Below are positions 1-7,143 of a stretch of DNA of 64,000 nucleotides, in pieces. A program made the translations under genes and the position numbers. The DNA is taken from NCBI RefSeq assembly GCF_013031405.1, contig NZ_WPZY01000021.1:1-64000 (forward strand). The letters run 5' to 3'. This stretch comes from Ruegeria sp. HKCCD8929. GTDB taxonomy: Bacteria; Pseudomonadota; Alphaproteobacteria; Rhodobacterales; Rhodobacteraceae. The notes under the pieces are model-generated. The model was not told where the DNA came from. It worked only from the letters and a program-made list of their open reading frames with translations, and did not search any database. Each line of letters starts with the position of its first letter. Position 1 is the stretch's first letter.

Positions 1-2
1 GG

Positions 3-38
3 AACTACTTCAAGGCTGCCGGCTATGTCTCAGGTTAA
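3..38 (+). CDS. C-terminal fragment of an upstream gene (5' end outside window)
   Basis: Frame 3 is open from the window edge and reads NYFKAAGYVSG followed by TAA. The other two forward frames give low-complexity or unlikely peptides, so this looks like the last residues of a real protein entering from the left. It is far too short to assign a family, and chance cannot be excluded. It converges on the minus-strand gene ending at 91; no clear intrinsic terminator is visible in the 52 bases between them. Confidence 0.3.
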   Translation, partial: NYFKAAGYVSG

Positions 39-90
39 TGGCGGGAGGCTTTAAGTGATACTCGGCGTGTAAAGTTCTTCGCAAAGTGCT

Positions 91-648
91 TTACTGCTTT
101 TGCAGGAAGGTCTCGACCGACCGCGCCTTTTCCCCGTTGCGCAGCCGGGAAAAGGATAGGTTCAGACCGTTCTCTGCCAGCGTCCGGTCGAATTGTTGCA
201 ACTCGTAGCCGCCTTGGTCGTCCACGAACAGCGAATAGACTGTCAGCACATCTCCGTCGATCCGGCCCCAGACAAAGGGTTCGCCCTTCATCGGGTCAAG
301 CTGCACCGCATGGCCGAACACATTGCGCCGCATCGCCGCTGAAAAGATGCCCGAGCGGTCCGTGGGCAGGAAATCGACCGAATACTTGCTTTCTTTCACC
401 CGTCCGTCGGCCTTGTAGGTGATGGTGGCCCAGCTGACATTAAAGCCATCCTTGGTCTCTGAGATTGAAACGCTCATATCCCGAGGCGTGGCCGTACCGT
501 CGACATCTACGACCTCGGCCGATCCCAGATAGTCACCGATGAAGGGTGCGATATCCCCTGCCTGCACCGGGATGGCAAAGCCCAGCAATAGGCCCAAGGT
601 CAGAAACCATCGGGTCAGGCCCGTCCGGATCAGGGTCAATGCGCGCAT
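91..648 (-). CDS. Exported hypothetical protein, about 185 aa
   Basis: I do not recognise the family. I place the start at the ATG ending at 648 because GGAGG lies five bases upstream of it. The longer frame to 726 adds a basic, unconvincing N-terminus. From this start there is a clear Sec signal peptide: Arg-rich start, hydrophobic WFLTLGLLLGFAIP core, and a VQA cleavage site near residue 30. The mature part is about 155 residues, apparently beta-rich, with few cysteines and no recognisable catalytic motif. It is transcribed away from fumC, so it probably has its own promoter in the 649-856 gap. The periplasmic or outer-membrane location is inferred from the signal peptide only. Confidence 0.75.
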   Translation of the reverse strand: MRALTLIRTGLTRWFLTLGLLLGFAIPVQAGDIAPFIGDYLGSAEVVDVDGTATPRDMSVSISETKDGFNVSWATITYKADGRVKESKYSVDFLPTDRSGIFSAAMRRNVFGHAVQLDPMKGEPFVWGRIDGDVLTVYSLFVDDQGGYELQQFDRTLAENGLNLSFSRLRNGEKARSVETFLQKQ

Positions 649-856
649 CAGGACCTCCATCGCCATTGCACAGAATATCTTACAGGGGTCGGGTCCGGGC
701 ACAATGACAACTCGGCGTGAGGCCAACGAAAAATTGACGCGCCTCCTTGCCTATACCTTGGCCGCGCTTGCGCATAAGGTGCGCGCAACTGGCCGATTGC
801 GCGATGGCCGCGCTGCGGTTAAACGGCATACGACTGCATACCAGACGGAGTGACAG

Positions 857-2251
857 ATGTCTCAGACCCGCACCGAAACCGACAGCTTTGGCCCGCTAGA
901 GGTTCCGTCCGACAAGTATTGGGGCGCGCAGACCCAGCGCTCGATCATGAACTTTCCCATCGGGTGGGAGAAGCAGCCTGTGGCCATCGTGCGTGCGCTG
1001 GGCGTGATCAAGAAAGCCTGCGCCATGGCCAACAAGGACAGCGGCAAGCTGGATGCGAAACTGGCCGATGCGATCATTCAGGCCGCAGGAGAGGTGATCG
1101 AGGGCAAGTTCGACGACAACTTCCCGCTGGTGGTGTGGCAGACCGGCTCGGGCACCCAGTCGAACATGAACTCGAACGAGGTGATCGCCAACCGCGCCAT
1201 CGAGATCCTTGGCGGCGTGATCGGTTCCAAGGACCCGGTGCATCCGAACGATCACTGCAACATGGGGCAGTCCTCGAACGACACCTTCCCCACCGCCATG
1301 CATATCGCCACCGCGATGAGCGTGCGCGACGTGCTGCTGCCGGGGCTGGATAAACTGGCCGCAGGGCTTGAGCAGAAGGCAGAAGAGTTCAAGGATATCA
1401 TCAAGATCGGCCGCACCCACACGCAGGATGCCACACCGCTGACGCTGGGCCAGGAATTCGGCGGCTACGCGCATCAGATCCGCCAGGGCATCGCCCGCGT
1501 CAAAGCCTGCCTACCGGGCATCTACGAGCTGGCACAGGGCGGCACTGCCGTGGGCACCGGGCTGAATACCCAGAAAGGCTGGGGCGAGACCGTGGCCGCC
1601 AACATGGCCGACATCACCGGCCTGCCTTTTGTCACCGCGCCCAACAAGTTCGAGGCGCTGGCCGCCCATGACGCCATGGTCTTCCTGTCTGGCGCTTTGG
1701 CCACCATTGCGGGCAGTTGCTACAAGGTCGCCAACGACATCCGCTTTCTGGGGTCTGGTCCCCGCTCGGGCCTGGGCGAGTTGATCCTGCCTGAGAATGA
1801 ACCGGGCTCGTCGATCATGCCGGGCAAGGTTAACCCGACGCAAGCCGAGGCGCTGACACAGGTCGCGGCCCATGTGATGGGCAACGACGCGGCGATCAAG
1901 TTCGCAGGTTCGCAGGGTCATTTTGAGCTGAACGTCTACAACCCGATGATGTCCTACAATCTGTTGCAATCCATCCAGCTTCTCGGCGACGCCGCCGACA
2001 GCTTTACCGAGCGGATGCTGCTGGGCATCAAGGCCAATGAACCGCGCATCGACAAGCTGATGAAGGAATCGCTGATGCTGGTCACCGCACTGGCCCCCAC
2101 CATCGGCTATGACAACGCCACCAAGGTCGCCAAAACCGCGCACAAAAACGGCACGACGCTCAAGGAAGAGGCCATCGCGCTTGGTTTTGTGGATGAGGCA
2201 ACCTTCGACGCCGTTGTCCGCCCCGAACAGATGATCGGGCCCAAGGGCTGA
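857..2251 (+). CDS. fumC: Class II fumarate hydratase
   Basis: This is the iron-independent fumarase of the TCA cycle, which interconverts fumarate and L-malate in the cytosol as a homotetramer. The 464-residue length is normal for FumC. The fumarase/aspartase signature GSSIMPGKVNP lies at residues 317-327 and carries the catalytic serine loop. Upstream, SGTQSNMNSNE and GRTHTQDATP are the other two conserved substrate-binding regions. The N-terminal DSFGPLEVPSDKYWGAQTQRS is typical of FumC rather than aspartase. The start has a GGAGTGACAG ribosome-binding region. The stop TGA overlaps the ATG of the next small gene (TGATG), so the three genes from here to 2656 form a translationally coupled unit. 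Confidence 0.97.
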   Translation: MSQTRTETDSFGPLEVPSDKYWGAQTQRSIMNFPIGWEKQPVAIVRALGVIKKACAMANKDSGKLDAKLADAIIQAAGEVIEGKFDDNFPLVVWQTGSGTQSNMNSNEVIANRAIEILGGVIGSKDPVHPNDHCNMGQSSNDTFPTAMHIATAMSVRDVLLPGLDKLAAGLEQKAEEFKDIIKIGRTHTQDATPLTLGQEFGGYAHQIRQGIARVKACLPGIYELAQGGTAVGTGLNTQKGWGETVAANMADITGLPFVTAPNKFEALAAHDAMVFLSGALATIAGSCYKVANDIRFLGSGPRSGLGELILPENEPGSSIMPGKVNPTQAEALTQVAAHVMGNDAAIKFAGSQGHFELNVYNPMMSYNLLQSIQLLGDAADSFTERMLLGIKANEPRIDKLMKESLMLVTALAPTIGYDNATKVAKTAHKNGTTLKEEAIALGFVDEATFDAVVRPEQMIGPKG

Positions 2252-2438
2252 TGGCGGGGTCTGGTTCAGGGCCGGTTAACCTGAACGGGTACCGGAAAGA
2301 AAAAGCACGGGCCAAAAAAAGGCCCGCGCGGATCAAAATTCAATCGCTTTCGGGCGCAGCAAAGCCGAAAAGGACCTCGACAAGGCCCGGGCCGCCAAGG
2401 AACGTCGGGATCACGACGGGCATGAGTTAGACAAATGA
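2251..2438 (+). CDS. DUF4169-type small protein, split by a -1 frameshift at an A7 run
   Basis: The ATG at 2251 overlaps the fumC stop. The frame reads MAGSGSGPVNLNGYRKEKARAKK up to seven adenines at 2314-2320. Unshifted, it becomes Pro/Arg-rich and stops at 2428-2430. Moving to the -1 frame at 2319 gives KARADQNSIAFGRS, then a Lys/Glu-rich helix ending DGHELDK at the TGA 2436-2438. The composite is about 62 residues and matches the DUF4169 pattern I know from Rhodobacterales: N-terminal VNL-RKxKAR, FGRxKAEK in the middle, HxLD at the end. The shifted stop overlaps the next start as ATGA, as expected for a coupled operon. Possible explanations are -1 ribosomal slippage on AAA AAA AAG-like sequence, transcriptional slippage adding an A, a real inactivating indel, or a homopolymer sequencing error. 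Function is unknown. Confidence 0.7.
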
Positions 2439-2656
2439 GCGGACGCCCGGTGAAACGCTCGCTCACGCTCAAGGGGCACAGAACCTCGGTCTCGCTCGAG
2501 GATGAGTTCTGGCAGGCGTTTCGCGATATCGCGAAGAAAAAACAATTGCCTATCAACGTATTGGCATCCGAAATTGATGTAGATCGAGATCCCGAAACCG
2601 GTCTCGCCTCGGCCATCCGCGTCTTTGTTCTGAACTGGTACCGAACCCGGCAATGA
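2435..2656 (+). CDS. Ribbon-helix-helix domain protein (RHH_4 type)
   Basis: A 73-residue protein whose centre, SLTLKGHRTSVSLEDEFW, is a ribbon-helix-helix beta strand followed by a helix. It continues into an ARR/IVNVLASEIDxD-like second helix typical of the small aryl-sulfate-sulfotransferase-neighbour RHH family of alphaproteobacteria. RHH proteins usually bind DNA as dimers, but no target is known for this one. The start overlaps the DUF4169 stop by four bases (ATGA), so translation is coupled to it and to fumC. The pairing with DUF4169 downstream of fumC is a familiar Rhodobacterales arrangement. Confidence 0.8.
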   Translation: MSGRPVKRSLTLKGHRTSVSLEDEFWQAFRDIAKKKQLPINVLASEIDVDRDPETGLASAIRVFVLNWYRTRQ

Positions 2657-2716
2657 CATCTTGCAAATCTTTTGGTTTCGTGGCCCAATCACACGAGAAC
2701 AAAACGGGAATATACC

Positions 2717-3325
2717 ATGAGTGCGACAGTGACCGGCCCGGACGGGCGCCCACGGTGCAGTTGGTGTCAAGCCGCGCCCGAGTTTTTCGACTATCACGAC
2801 AAGGAATGGGGTTATCCGGTCGGCAACGATCAACGCCTGTTCGAAAAGCTGTGTCTTGAGAGCTTTCAGTCCGGCCTCAGCTGGCGCACCATCTTGGCCA
2901 AGCGCGAGAACTTTCGCGCGGCCTTCCATGGGTTCGACTACGACAAGGTGGCCGAATTCACCGATGCGGATGTCGAGCGCCTGCTGCAGGACGCGGGTAT
3001 CATCCGTCATCGCGGCAAGATCGAAGCGGTGATCAACAACGCTGCCCGCGCGCAGGAGTTGGTGGCGCAAGAGGGCTCAATCGCAGCTTACGTCTGGCGC
3101 TATGAGGCGCGGCCCGAGGATCTGCCCGAACCACAGACCGCCTCGACCTCACCCGAGTCGGTGGCGATGTCCAAGGACCTCAAGAAACGCGGCTGGAAAT
3201 TCGTGGGACCCACGACGGTCTTTGCCTTCATGCAAGCGATGGGGTTGGTGAACGACCACGCGACAGGCTGCGTGATGCGCGAGAAGGCCGCGCAGATGCG
3301 GCAGGACTTCACCAAACCTGAGTAG
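2717..3325 (+). CDS. tag: 3-methyladenine DNA glycosylase I
   Basis: This glycosylase removes 3-methyladenine (and 3-methylguanine) from alkylated DNA as the first step of base-excision repair. I start it at the ATG 2717 (MSATVTGPDGRPRCSWC) with AACGGGAA upstream, not at the longer frame from 2672. The 202 residues carry the Tag structural zinc ligands Cys14, His27, His181 and Cys185, at the same spacings as the E. coli enzyme. YHDKEWG, GLSWRTIL, DAGIIRHRGKI and SKDLKKRGWKFVGP are diagnostic Tag blocks. It is separated from the RHH gene by 60 bases and could be co-transcribed. Downstream is a triple-palindrome element that faces the convergent aldolase gene. Confidence 0.96.
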   Translation: MSATVTGPDGRPRCSWCQAAPEFFDYHDKEWGYPVGNDQRLFEKLCLESFQSGLSWRTILAKRENFRAAFHGFDYDKVAEFTDADVERLLQDAGIIRHRGKIEAVINNAARAQELVAQEGSIAAYVWRYEARPEDLPEPQTASTSPESVAMSKDLKKRGWKFVGPTTVFAFMQAMGLVNDHATGCVMREKAAQMRQDFTKPE

Positions 3326-3351
3326 AACGGCGGTCGGACTTCGCCGGTCCC

Positions 3352-3417
3352 AAGCCGCTTGCAAGCGGCTAAAGCGGTTTTCAAACCGCTTGTTTCAAGG
3401 CGTTTGCAAACACCTTG
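3352..3417. repeat. Triple-palindrome intergenic element, copy 1
   Basis: Three inverted repeats stand in a row between the convergent tag and fda genes. The first is AGCCGCTTGCAAGCGGCT at 3353-3370, a perfect 18-bp palindrome. The second is AAGCGGTTT/AAACCGCTT at 3372-3391 with a two-base centre. The third is CAAGGCGTTT/AAACACCTTG at 3396-3417 with one mismatch. The same three palindromes recur in reverse order and orientation at 18269-18330. As RNA, each would fold into a stem-loop on either strand. A bidirectional terminator or REP-like role is possible but inferred. Confidence 0.85.
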
Positions 3418-3461
3418 GCCCCCGCCCGCGCCACGGCGCGAACGGGGTTGACACACCAAAA

Positions 3462-4349
3462 TCAGACTGAGGCCTGATAGATCTTGTCGATATTACTGCC
3501 GAGCGCTGAGTTGAACTCTGCATCCGACTGCTGTTTCGACAGCCCCTCGGTCAGCGCGCGCGAGAAAGAGGCGATCATCTTGCCGTTCTGGCCCAGCAGA
3601 TCACAGGCCTCATCGGTCGAATAGCCACCCGACAGCGCCACCACACGCAGTACGCGGGGATGATCGGCCACCTCGTCGAATAGGTTGGCTTTACTGGGCA
3701 GGGTCAGCTTCAGCATCACGTCCTGCCCCTCTTCCAGCGCATCGAGGTTCTTCAGCAGCTCTGCCTTCAGGATATCCTCGGCCTCGACCTTGGTTTCCGA
3801 ATGAATGTTCACCTCGGGTTCGATGATCGGAACCATACCCGCCGCCACGACCTCACGCGCTACGTCGAACTGCTGTGCGACCACGGCGGCGATGCCCTCG
3901 GCATTGGCCTCATGGATCACCGAACGTTCCTTGGTGCCGAACACCCCCAACGGAGCCGCCTTGGCCAGCGTCTCGGCCAGCCCCGGGATCGGCTTCATCA
4001 CCTGCGCACCGTTGACCTGCTCTTCCAGACCCTTGTCGATCTTCAGGAACGGCACCACGCCTTTGACGGACCACAGATAATCGGCCACCTTGCGGCCCTC
4101 GATCTCTTCGCCCAGCGTGCGCTCGAACAGGATCGCGCCGATCACCTTCTCCTTGGTAAAATCGTCCGCCAGAATGATCCGCGCGCGCATGTTCTGGATC
4201 TCGGCAAACATCTCCTCATCCGAGCTGTACTGCGCCGCATCCACGCCATAAAGCGCCAACGCCTTCGGAGTCGATCCACCACTCTGGTCCAGAGCGGCGA
4301 TGAAACCCGCACCATTCGTCATCTGTTCGCGCTGATCTGCTTTGGACAT
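3462..4349 (-). CDS. fda: Fructose-bisphosphate aldolase, class I (bacterial fda type)
   Basis: Class I aldolase uses a Schiff-base lysine to split or form fructose 1,6-bisphosphate in glycolysis and gluconeogenesis. The start is the ATG ending at 4349 (MSKADQREQM) with GGGAAAG upstream, giving 295 residues, the usual length of the metal-independent bacterial family. The N-terminal FIAALDQSGGSTPKAL block, PFLKIDKGLE, and PIIEPEVNIHSE followed by VMLKLTLPSK (Schiff-base lysine near residue 210) are all present. A LacI-type palindrome (4420-4431) lies 71 bases upstream and overlaps the stop codon of the P450 gene. This suggests fda has its own regulated promoter inside the end of that gene. Confidence 0.95.
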   Translation of the reverse strand: MSKADQREQMTNGAGFIAALDQSGGSTPKALALYGVDAAQYSSDEEMFAEIQNMRARIILADDFTKEKVIGAILFERTLGEEIEGRKVADYLWSVKGVVPFLKIDKGLEEQVNGAQVMKPIPGLAETLAKAAPLGVFGTKERSVIHEANAEGIAAVVAQQFDVAREVVAAGMVPIIEPEVNIHSETKVEAEDILKAELLKNLDALEEGQDVMLKLTLPSKANLFDEVADHPRVLRVVALSGGYSTDEACDLLGQNGKMIASFSRALTEGLSKQQSDAEFNSALGSNIDKIYQASV

Positions 4350-4419
4350 ATTGCTTTCCCGTTCAATTGATTCCGCTTTTGAAACCCGCATACAGCATGG
4401 TTTCCAACGATGGTAGTTT

Positions 4420-4431
4420 GTTAGCGCTCAA
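4420..4431. promoter_or_regulatory. LacI-type operator candidate upstream of fda
   Basis: GTTAGCGCTCAA is a near-palindrome centred on AGCGCT, closely matching the perfect GTTAGCGCTAAC at 46225-46236 before gap2 and the two sites before gap1. It lies 71 bases upstream of the fda start codon and coincides with the last codons of the P450 gene. LacI-family regulators bind such CG-centred palindromes; the central-carbon regulator CceR of Rhodobacter is a plausible candidate, by inference only. Confidence 0.55.
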
Positions 4432-5770
4432 CCACGCGCAACCAGATGCCATCGCGTGCCCGTATGGTCAGATGGGCAACCGGCACCGGGTCACGGCCCT
4501 CGACCCGCTCAAAGCGGAAATGGCGCAACAGCATGGACAGGATCAGAGGGCCCTCGACCATGGCAAACCCGGCACCCGTGCAGACGCGAGGACCGGCGGA
4601 AAACGGAATATAGGCCGTGCGCTGACATTGTTTGCCATTCTCGGTCTGCCACCGGGACGGGTCGAACTCATCCGGACGTTCCCAGAGTCGCTCATGCCGG
4701 TGCAGGTGCCAGGGGCTGAGCACGATCTGCGCGCCCCTTGGCACCTCGCGATCCCGAAAGCGTTCCGGGCATGTAGCCTCGCGCACCATCATGGGCACCG
4801 GCGGATAGAGCCGCAGCGCCTCGCGAAACACATCTCGGCTGATGCGTAGTTTCGACATCACCGAAAACGAGCTGTCATCCAGCGCCTTTGCCTCCTCAGC
4901 CAGCCTGTCCTGCCATTCGGGGTAGATCGCCATCAGACAGAGCGCCCAGGCCAGCGCCGAGGCGCTGGTTTCGTGCCCGGCAAGGAAAAAGATCGCAACC
5001 TGATCGACCATCTCATCGGTATCGAAACGATCACCGGTCTGCGGATCGGCCGTGGTCATGATCTTGGTAGCCAGATCGTCAGGCGCGGTACCGTCTTCGA
5101 TCCGCGCTATGCGCTCGGTTGTGAGTTGTCGGATCAGATCTCGGATCTGGGCTGCATTGTCCCGCGTTGCGCGCGAATGGAACCGGGGCACCCAGCGCGG
5201 CACCGGGATGAAGGCGGCCAGGTTCAGAAGCGGCTGCTCGCGCTGATAGGCGCGAAAGCGGGTGAACACACGGGCGGCCACCTCATGCTCGATGGGGATC
5301 GAGAACAGGGTGCGAAAGATCACATCCGCCGCGGCGTGGCTGGTAACCTCCTCGATCTCGGTCACCTGCCCCACCTGCCCCCGCAGCCGCGCCACACAGG
5401 CCTCGGACGCAGCCCACATCGCCGGGAATGTATCCTTAAGCCGCCCACCCTCGAAGGCCGGGTCGATGATGCGGCGCTGGCGCTTCCAGGTCTCGCCATT
5501 GGTCAGAAACACCGACTCGCCCAGCAGCGGGCGCAACCCCTCACGGATGCGGTCGGATTTGGGGAAATCGTCGGGGCGGGTCTTCAGAACCGTCTCGACC
5601 AGTTCCGGCTGGTTAATCAGGTATGAGCGGAAAAAGGGCGTGCGGAACTCGGCCATCCACGCCCGGTAGAGACGCGCGGGCTGCGCCGACAGGATGTCCT
5701 GCCGGAACAGTTTCAGGTACCGCCAGAGCGAGACCTTGTCCGGGCGCGAGGGCGGTTTCGGCGGCCTCAT
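4421..5770 (-). CDS. Cytochrome P450
   Basis: A soluble 449-residue heme-thiolate monooxygenase. The heme-binding loop FSAGPRVCTGAG places the axial cysteine at about residue 397. The I-helix oxygen-activation motif is AGHETSASALAWAL, and EALR is the K-helix ExxR. There is no N-terminal membrane anchor. No ferredoxin or reductase gene is adjacent, so electrons must come from elsewhere. The start ATG overlaps the stop of the upstream hydrolase gene by four bases, which suggests the two proteins act on the same substrate. The overall sequence resembles the fatty-acid/terpenoid-type bacterial P450s, but the substrate cannot be read from sequence. Confidence 0.93.
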   Translation of the reverse strand: MRPPKPPSRPDKVSLWRYLKLFRQDILSAQPARLYRAWMAEFRTPFFRSYLINQPELVETVLKTRPDDFPKSDRIREGLRPLLGESVFLTNGETWKRQRRIIDPAFEGGRLKDTFPAMWAASEACVARLRGQVGQVTEIEEVTSHAAADVIFRTLFSIPIEHEVAARVFTRFRAYQREQPLLNLAAFIPVPRWVPRFHSRATRDNAAQIRDLIRQLTTERIARIEDGTAPDDLATKIMTTADPQTGDRFDTDEMVDQVAIFFLAGHETSASALAWALCLMAIYPEWQDRLAEEAKALDDSSFSVMSKLRISRDVFREALRLYPPVPMMVREATCPERFRDREVPRGAQIVLSPWHLHRHERLWERPDEFDPSRWQTENGKQCQRTAYIPFSAGPRVCTGAGFAMVEGPLILSMLLRHFRFERVEGRDPVPVAHLTIRARDGIWLRVVER

Positions 5771-7008
5771 GCGGGCGCCATCGAGGTATATTTGCTGACT
5801 GCCACGTCGATCCGCGATTTCGACGGCGCGCGGTTTTCGTAGCGCTCGGCCAGTGTCAGCGGCCCGGCGGTGATGCGGAAATAATCGTAGTCCCCGGGTT
5901 GGTCGAAAGCGCAGAGATACTGAAAATGCAGCCGGAAAAAGCGCCAGCGCAACTCGGCCCAGCGATCCGGCGACAGCGTCTGAGTGAAGGCTGCGGAGAA
6001 GACCAGCGGCCAGCGTTTACCCTCCGCCGCCACCCCGCTCACCGTCACCGGATCGCACAGCGCAAAGGCGCAGCCGTCGCCGGGGGCCGACACATCGACC
6101 CAAGCCAACTCCTCACGAGTGCAGAGGTAATGCAGATCGGCCCGCAAGCGATGCGCCTCAGGCAGAAACGACACCATCGGCACCACCTGCCCCAGCGACA
6201 AAAACCCCAGCGCCGGGCCATCTGCTGGCACACGCCCCGCCCGGATCAGATCGGCCAGCACCGACACCCCCAGATGCGCGCCCGAGCTGTGGCCCACCAC
6301 CAGCACCTCATCCACTTCCCCGGCCAGCGCCCCTGCAATCAGATCGCCGAACTCGGCCATTCGCACCTCGAGTTCGGGCGGATTGGCCCCGCCCGATTGT
6401 GCCGAATAGGCATAGTCATGCATCAGGTAGTACGCGAACAACTTACCGTCCCGCGCCCGGAACCAGCGCAGGATCAGAACCGCAACGCCTAAGCCAGCCA
6501 TTAGCCCGACCGCACGCAGCGCCACCCCCGGCAACCAAGGCTCAGCCAGCGTAACCAGCGATGCCAACGCCCAGCCAGCCAACGCTGCCAGCACCAATTG
6601 TAGCAGCAGCATCCCCACCGGATAGAGTGCCGCGATCACCGGCCCCTTGCGCAACCGCATCAGCCGCCACAGCGCGCCCGACACCACATAAATCCAAGCC
6701 GTCCGGGCCAGTTGCAGATAGGTTGCAGGGATTGAGTTGGACATGCTCTGCCGCACGATATCCGACCAGACCAGCGCCTCGATATCGGTTTCGGTTGTCA
6801 CCCCATCCTGCATGGACGTCACAAGCCAGCCATAAGGCCCCTGCCCGCTTTTAGATTTCAGATCAAGTTCATAGCCCGAAATCTTCGCCTGCGCCGCGCC
6901 CTCACTCCGATAGAGTTCGCGATATCGGCGCGGATGAATCGGATCGTAGCCGGGAATATAGAACACCCGGCGGCGGCGCACCTGTTTCTGCGGCGTCTGA
7001 CTGCTCAT
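5767..7008 (-). CDS. Membrane-associated alpha/beta-hydrolase-like protein, P450 partner
   Basis: A 413-residue protein beginning MSSQTPQKQVRRRRVFYIPGYDP. The FYIPGYDP strand-turn near the N-terminus resembles the oxyanion region of lipases. GHSSG near residue 240 is a G-x-S-x-G nucleophile elbow preceded by VDEVLVV, as in alpha/beta hydrolases. Between them, residues of about 125-180 form two to three hydrophobic segments (YPVGMLLLQLVLAALAGWAL and VGLMAGLGVAVLILRW), so the protein is probably anchored in the inner membrane by an insertion. The catalytic acid and histidine are not obvious by eye. It overlaps the downstream P450 by four bases. A lipase or esterase role is inferred; the substrate is unknown. 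Confidence 0.75.
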   Translation of the reverse strand: MSSQTPQKQVRRRRVFYIPGYDPIHPRRYRELYRSEGAAQAKISGYELDLKSKSGQGPYGWLVTSMQDGVTTETDIEALVWSDIVRQSMSNSIPATYLQLARTAWIYVVSGALWRLMRLRKGPVIAALYPVGMLLLQLVLAALAGWALASLVTLAEPWLPGVALRAVGLMAGLGVAVLILRWFRARDGKLFAYYLMHDYAYSAQSGGANPPELEVRMAEFGDLIAGALAGEVDEVLVVGHSSGAHLGVSVLADLIRAGRVPADGPALGFLSLGQVVPMVSFLPEAHRLRADLHYLCTREELAWVDVSAPGDGCAFALCDPVTVSGVAAEGKRWPLVFSAAFTQTLSPDRWAELRWRFFRLHFQYLCAFDQPGDYDYFRITAGPLTLAERYENRAPSKSRIDVAVSKYTSMAPA

Positions 7009-7064
7009 GGCCTTGTCCTCTGCCGCGCAGCCTAGCGCAGCAACCCGGGAAGTTTAACCCCGTG

Positions 7065-7134
7065 ATCTTCTTCTGTTTATAAATATCCTCGGGGGGAATC
7101 GTGCATCGCACGATGGGGGGCAGACAGCCCCCCC
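7065..7134 (-). repeat. 3' element A: two hairpins plus ATATTT...CAGAAGAAG motif, after ccdA
   Basis: Reading away from ccdA on the minus strand there is a GGGGGGC/GCCCCCC hairpin (7115-7133), then ATCGTGC/GCACGAT (7098-7114). Next come CCCCCC and the motif GAGGATATTTATAAACAGAA plus GAAGAT (plus-strand 7065-7090, CTTCTTCTG...AAATATCC). The same architecture follows dctD at 11538-11604. It probably ends ccdA transcription or stabilises its 3' end; the conserved motif is otherwise unexplained. Confidence 0.7.
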
Positions 7135-7143
7135 TTGCCACGC

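Noticed and set aside
704..853. 49-residue plus-strand frame (MTTRREANEKLTRLLAY) between the exported protein and fumC
   Set aside because: No ribosome-binding site, no recognisable family, and it occupies the likely fumC promoter. It cannot be excluded, but there is not enough to call it.
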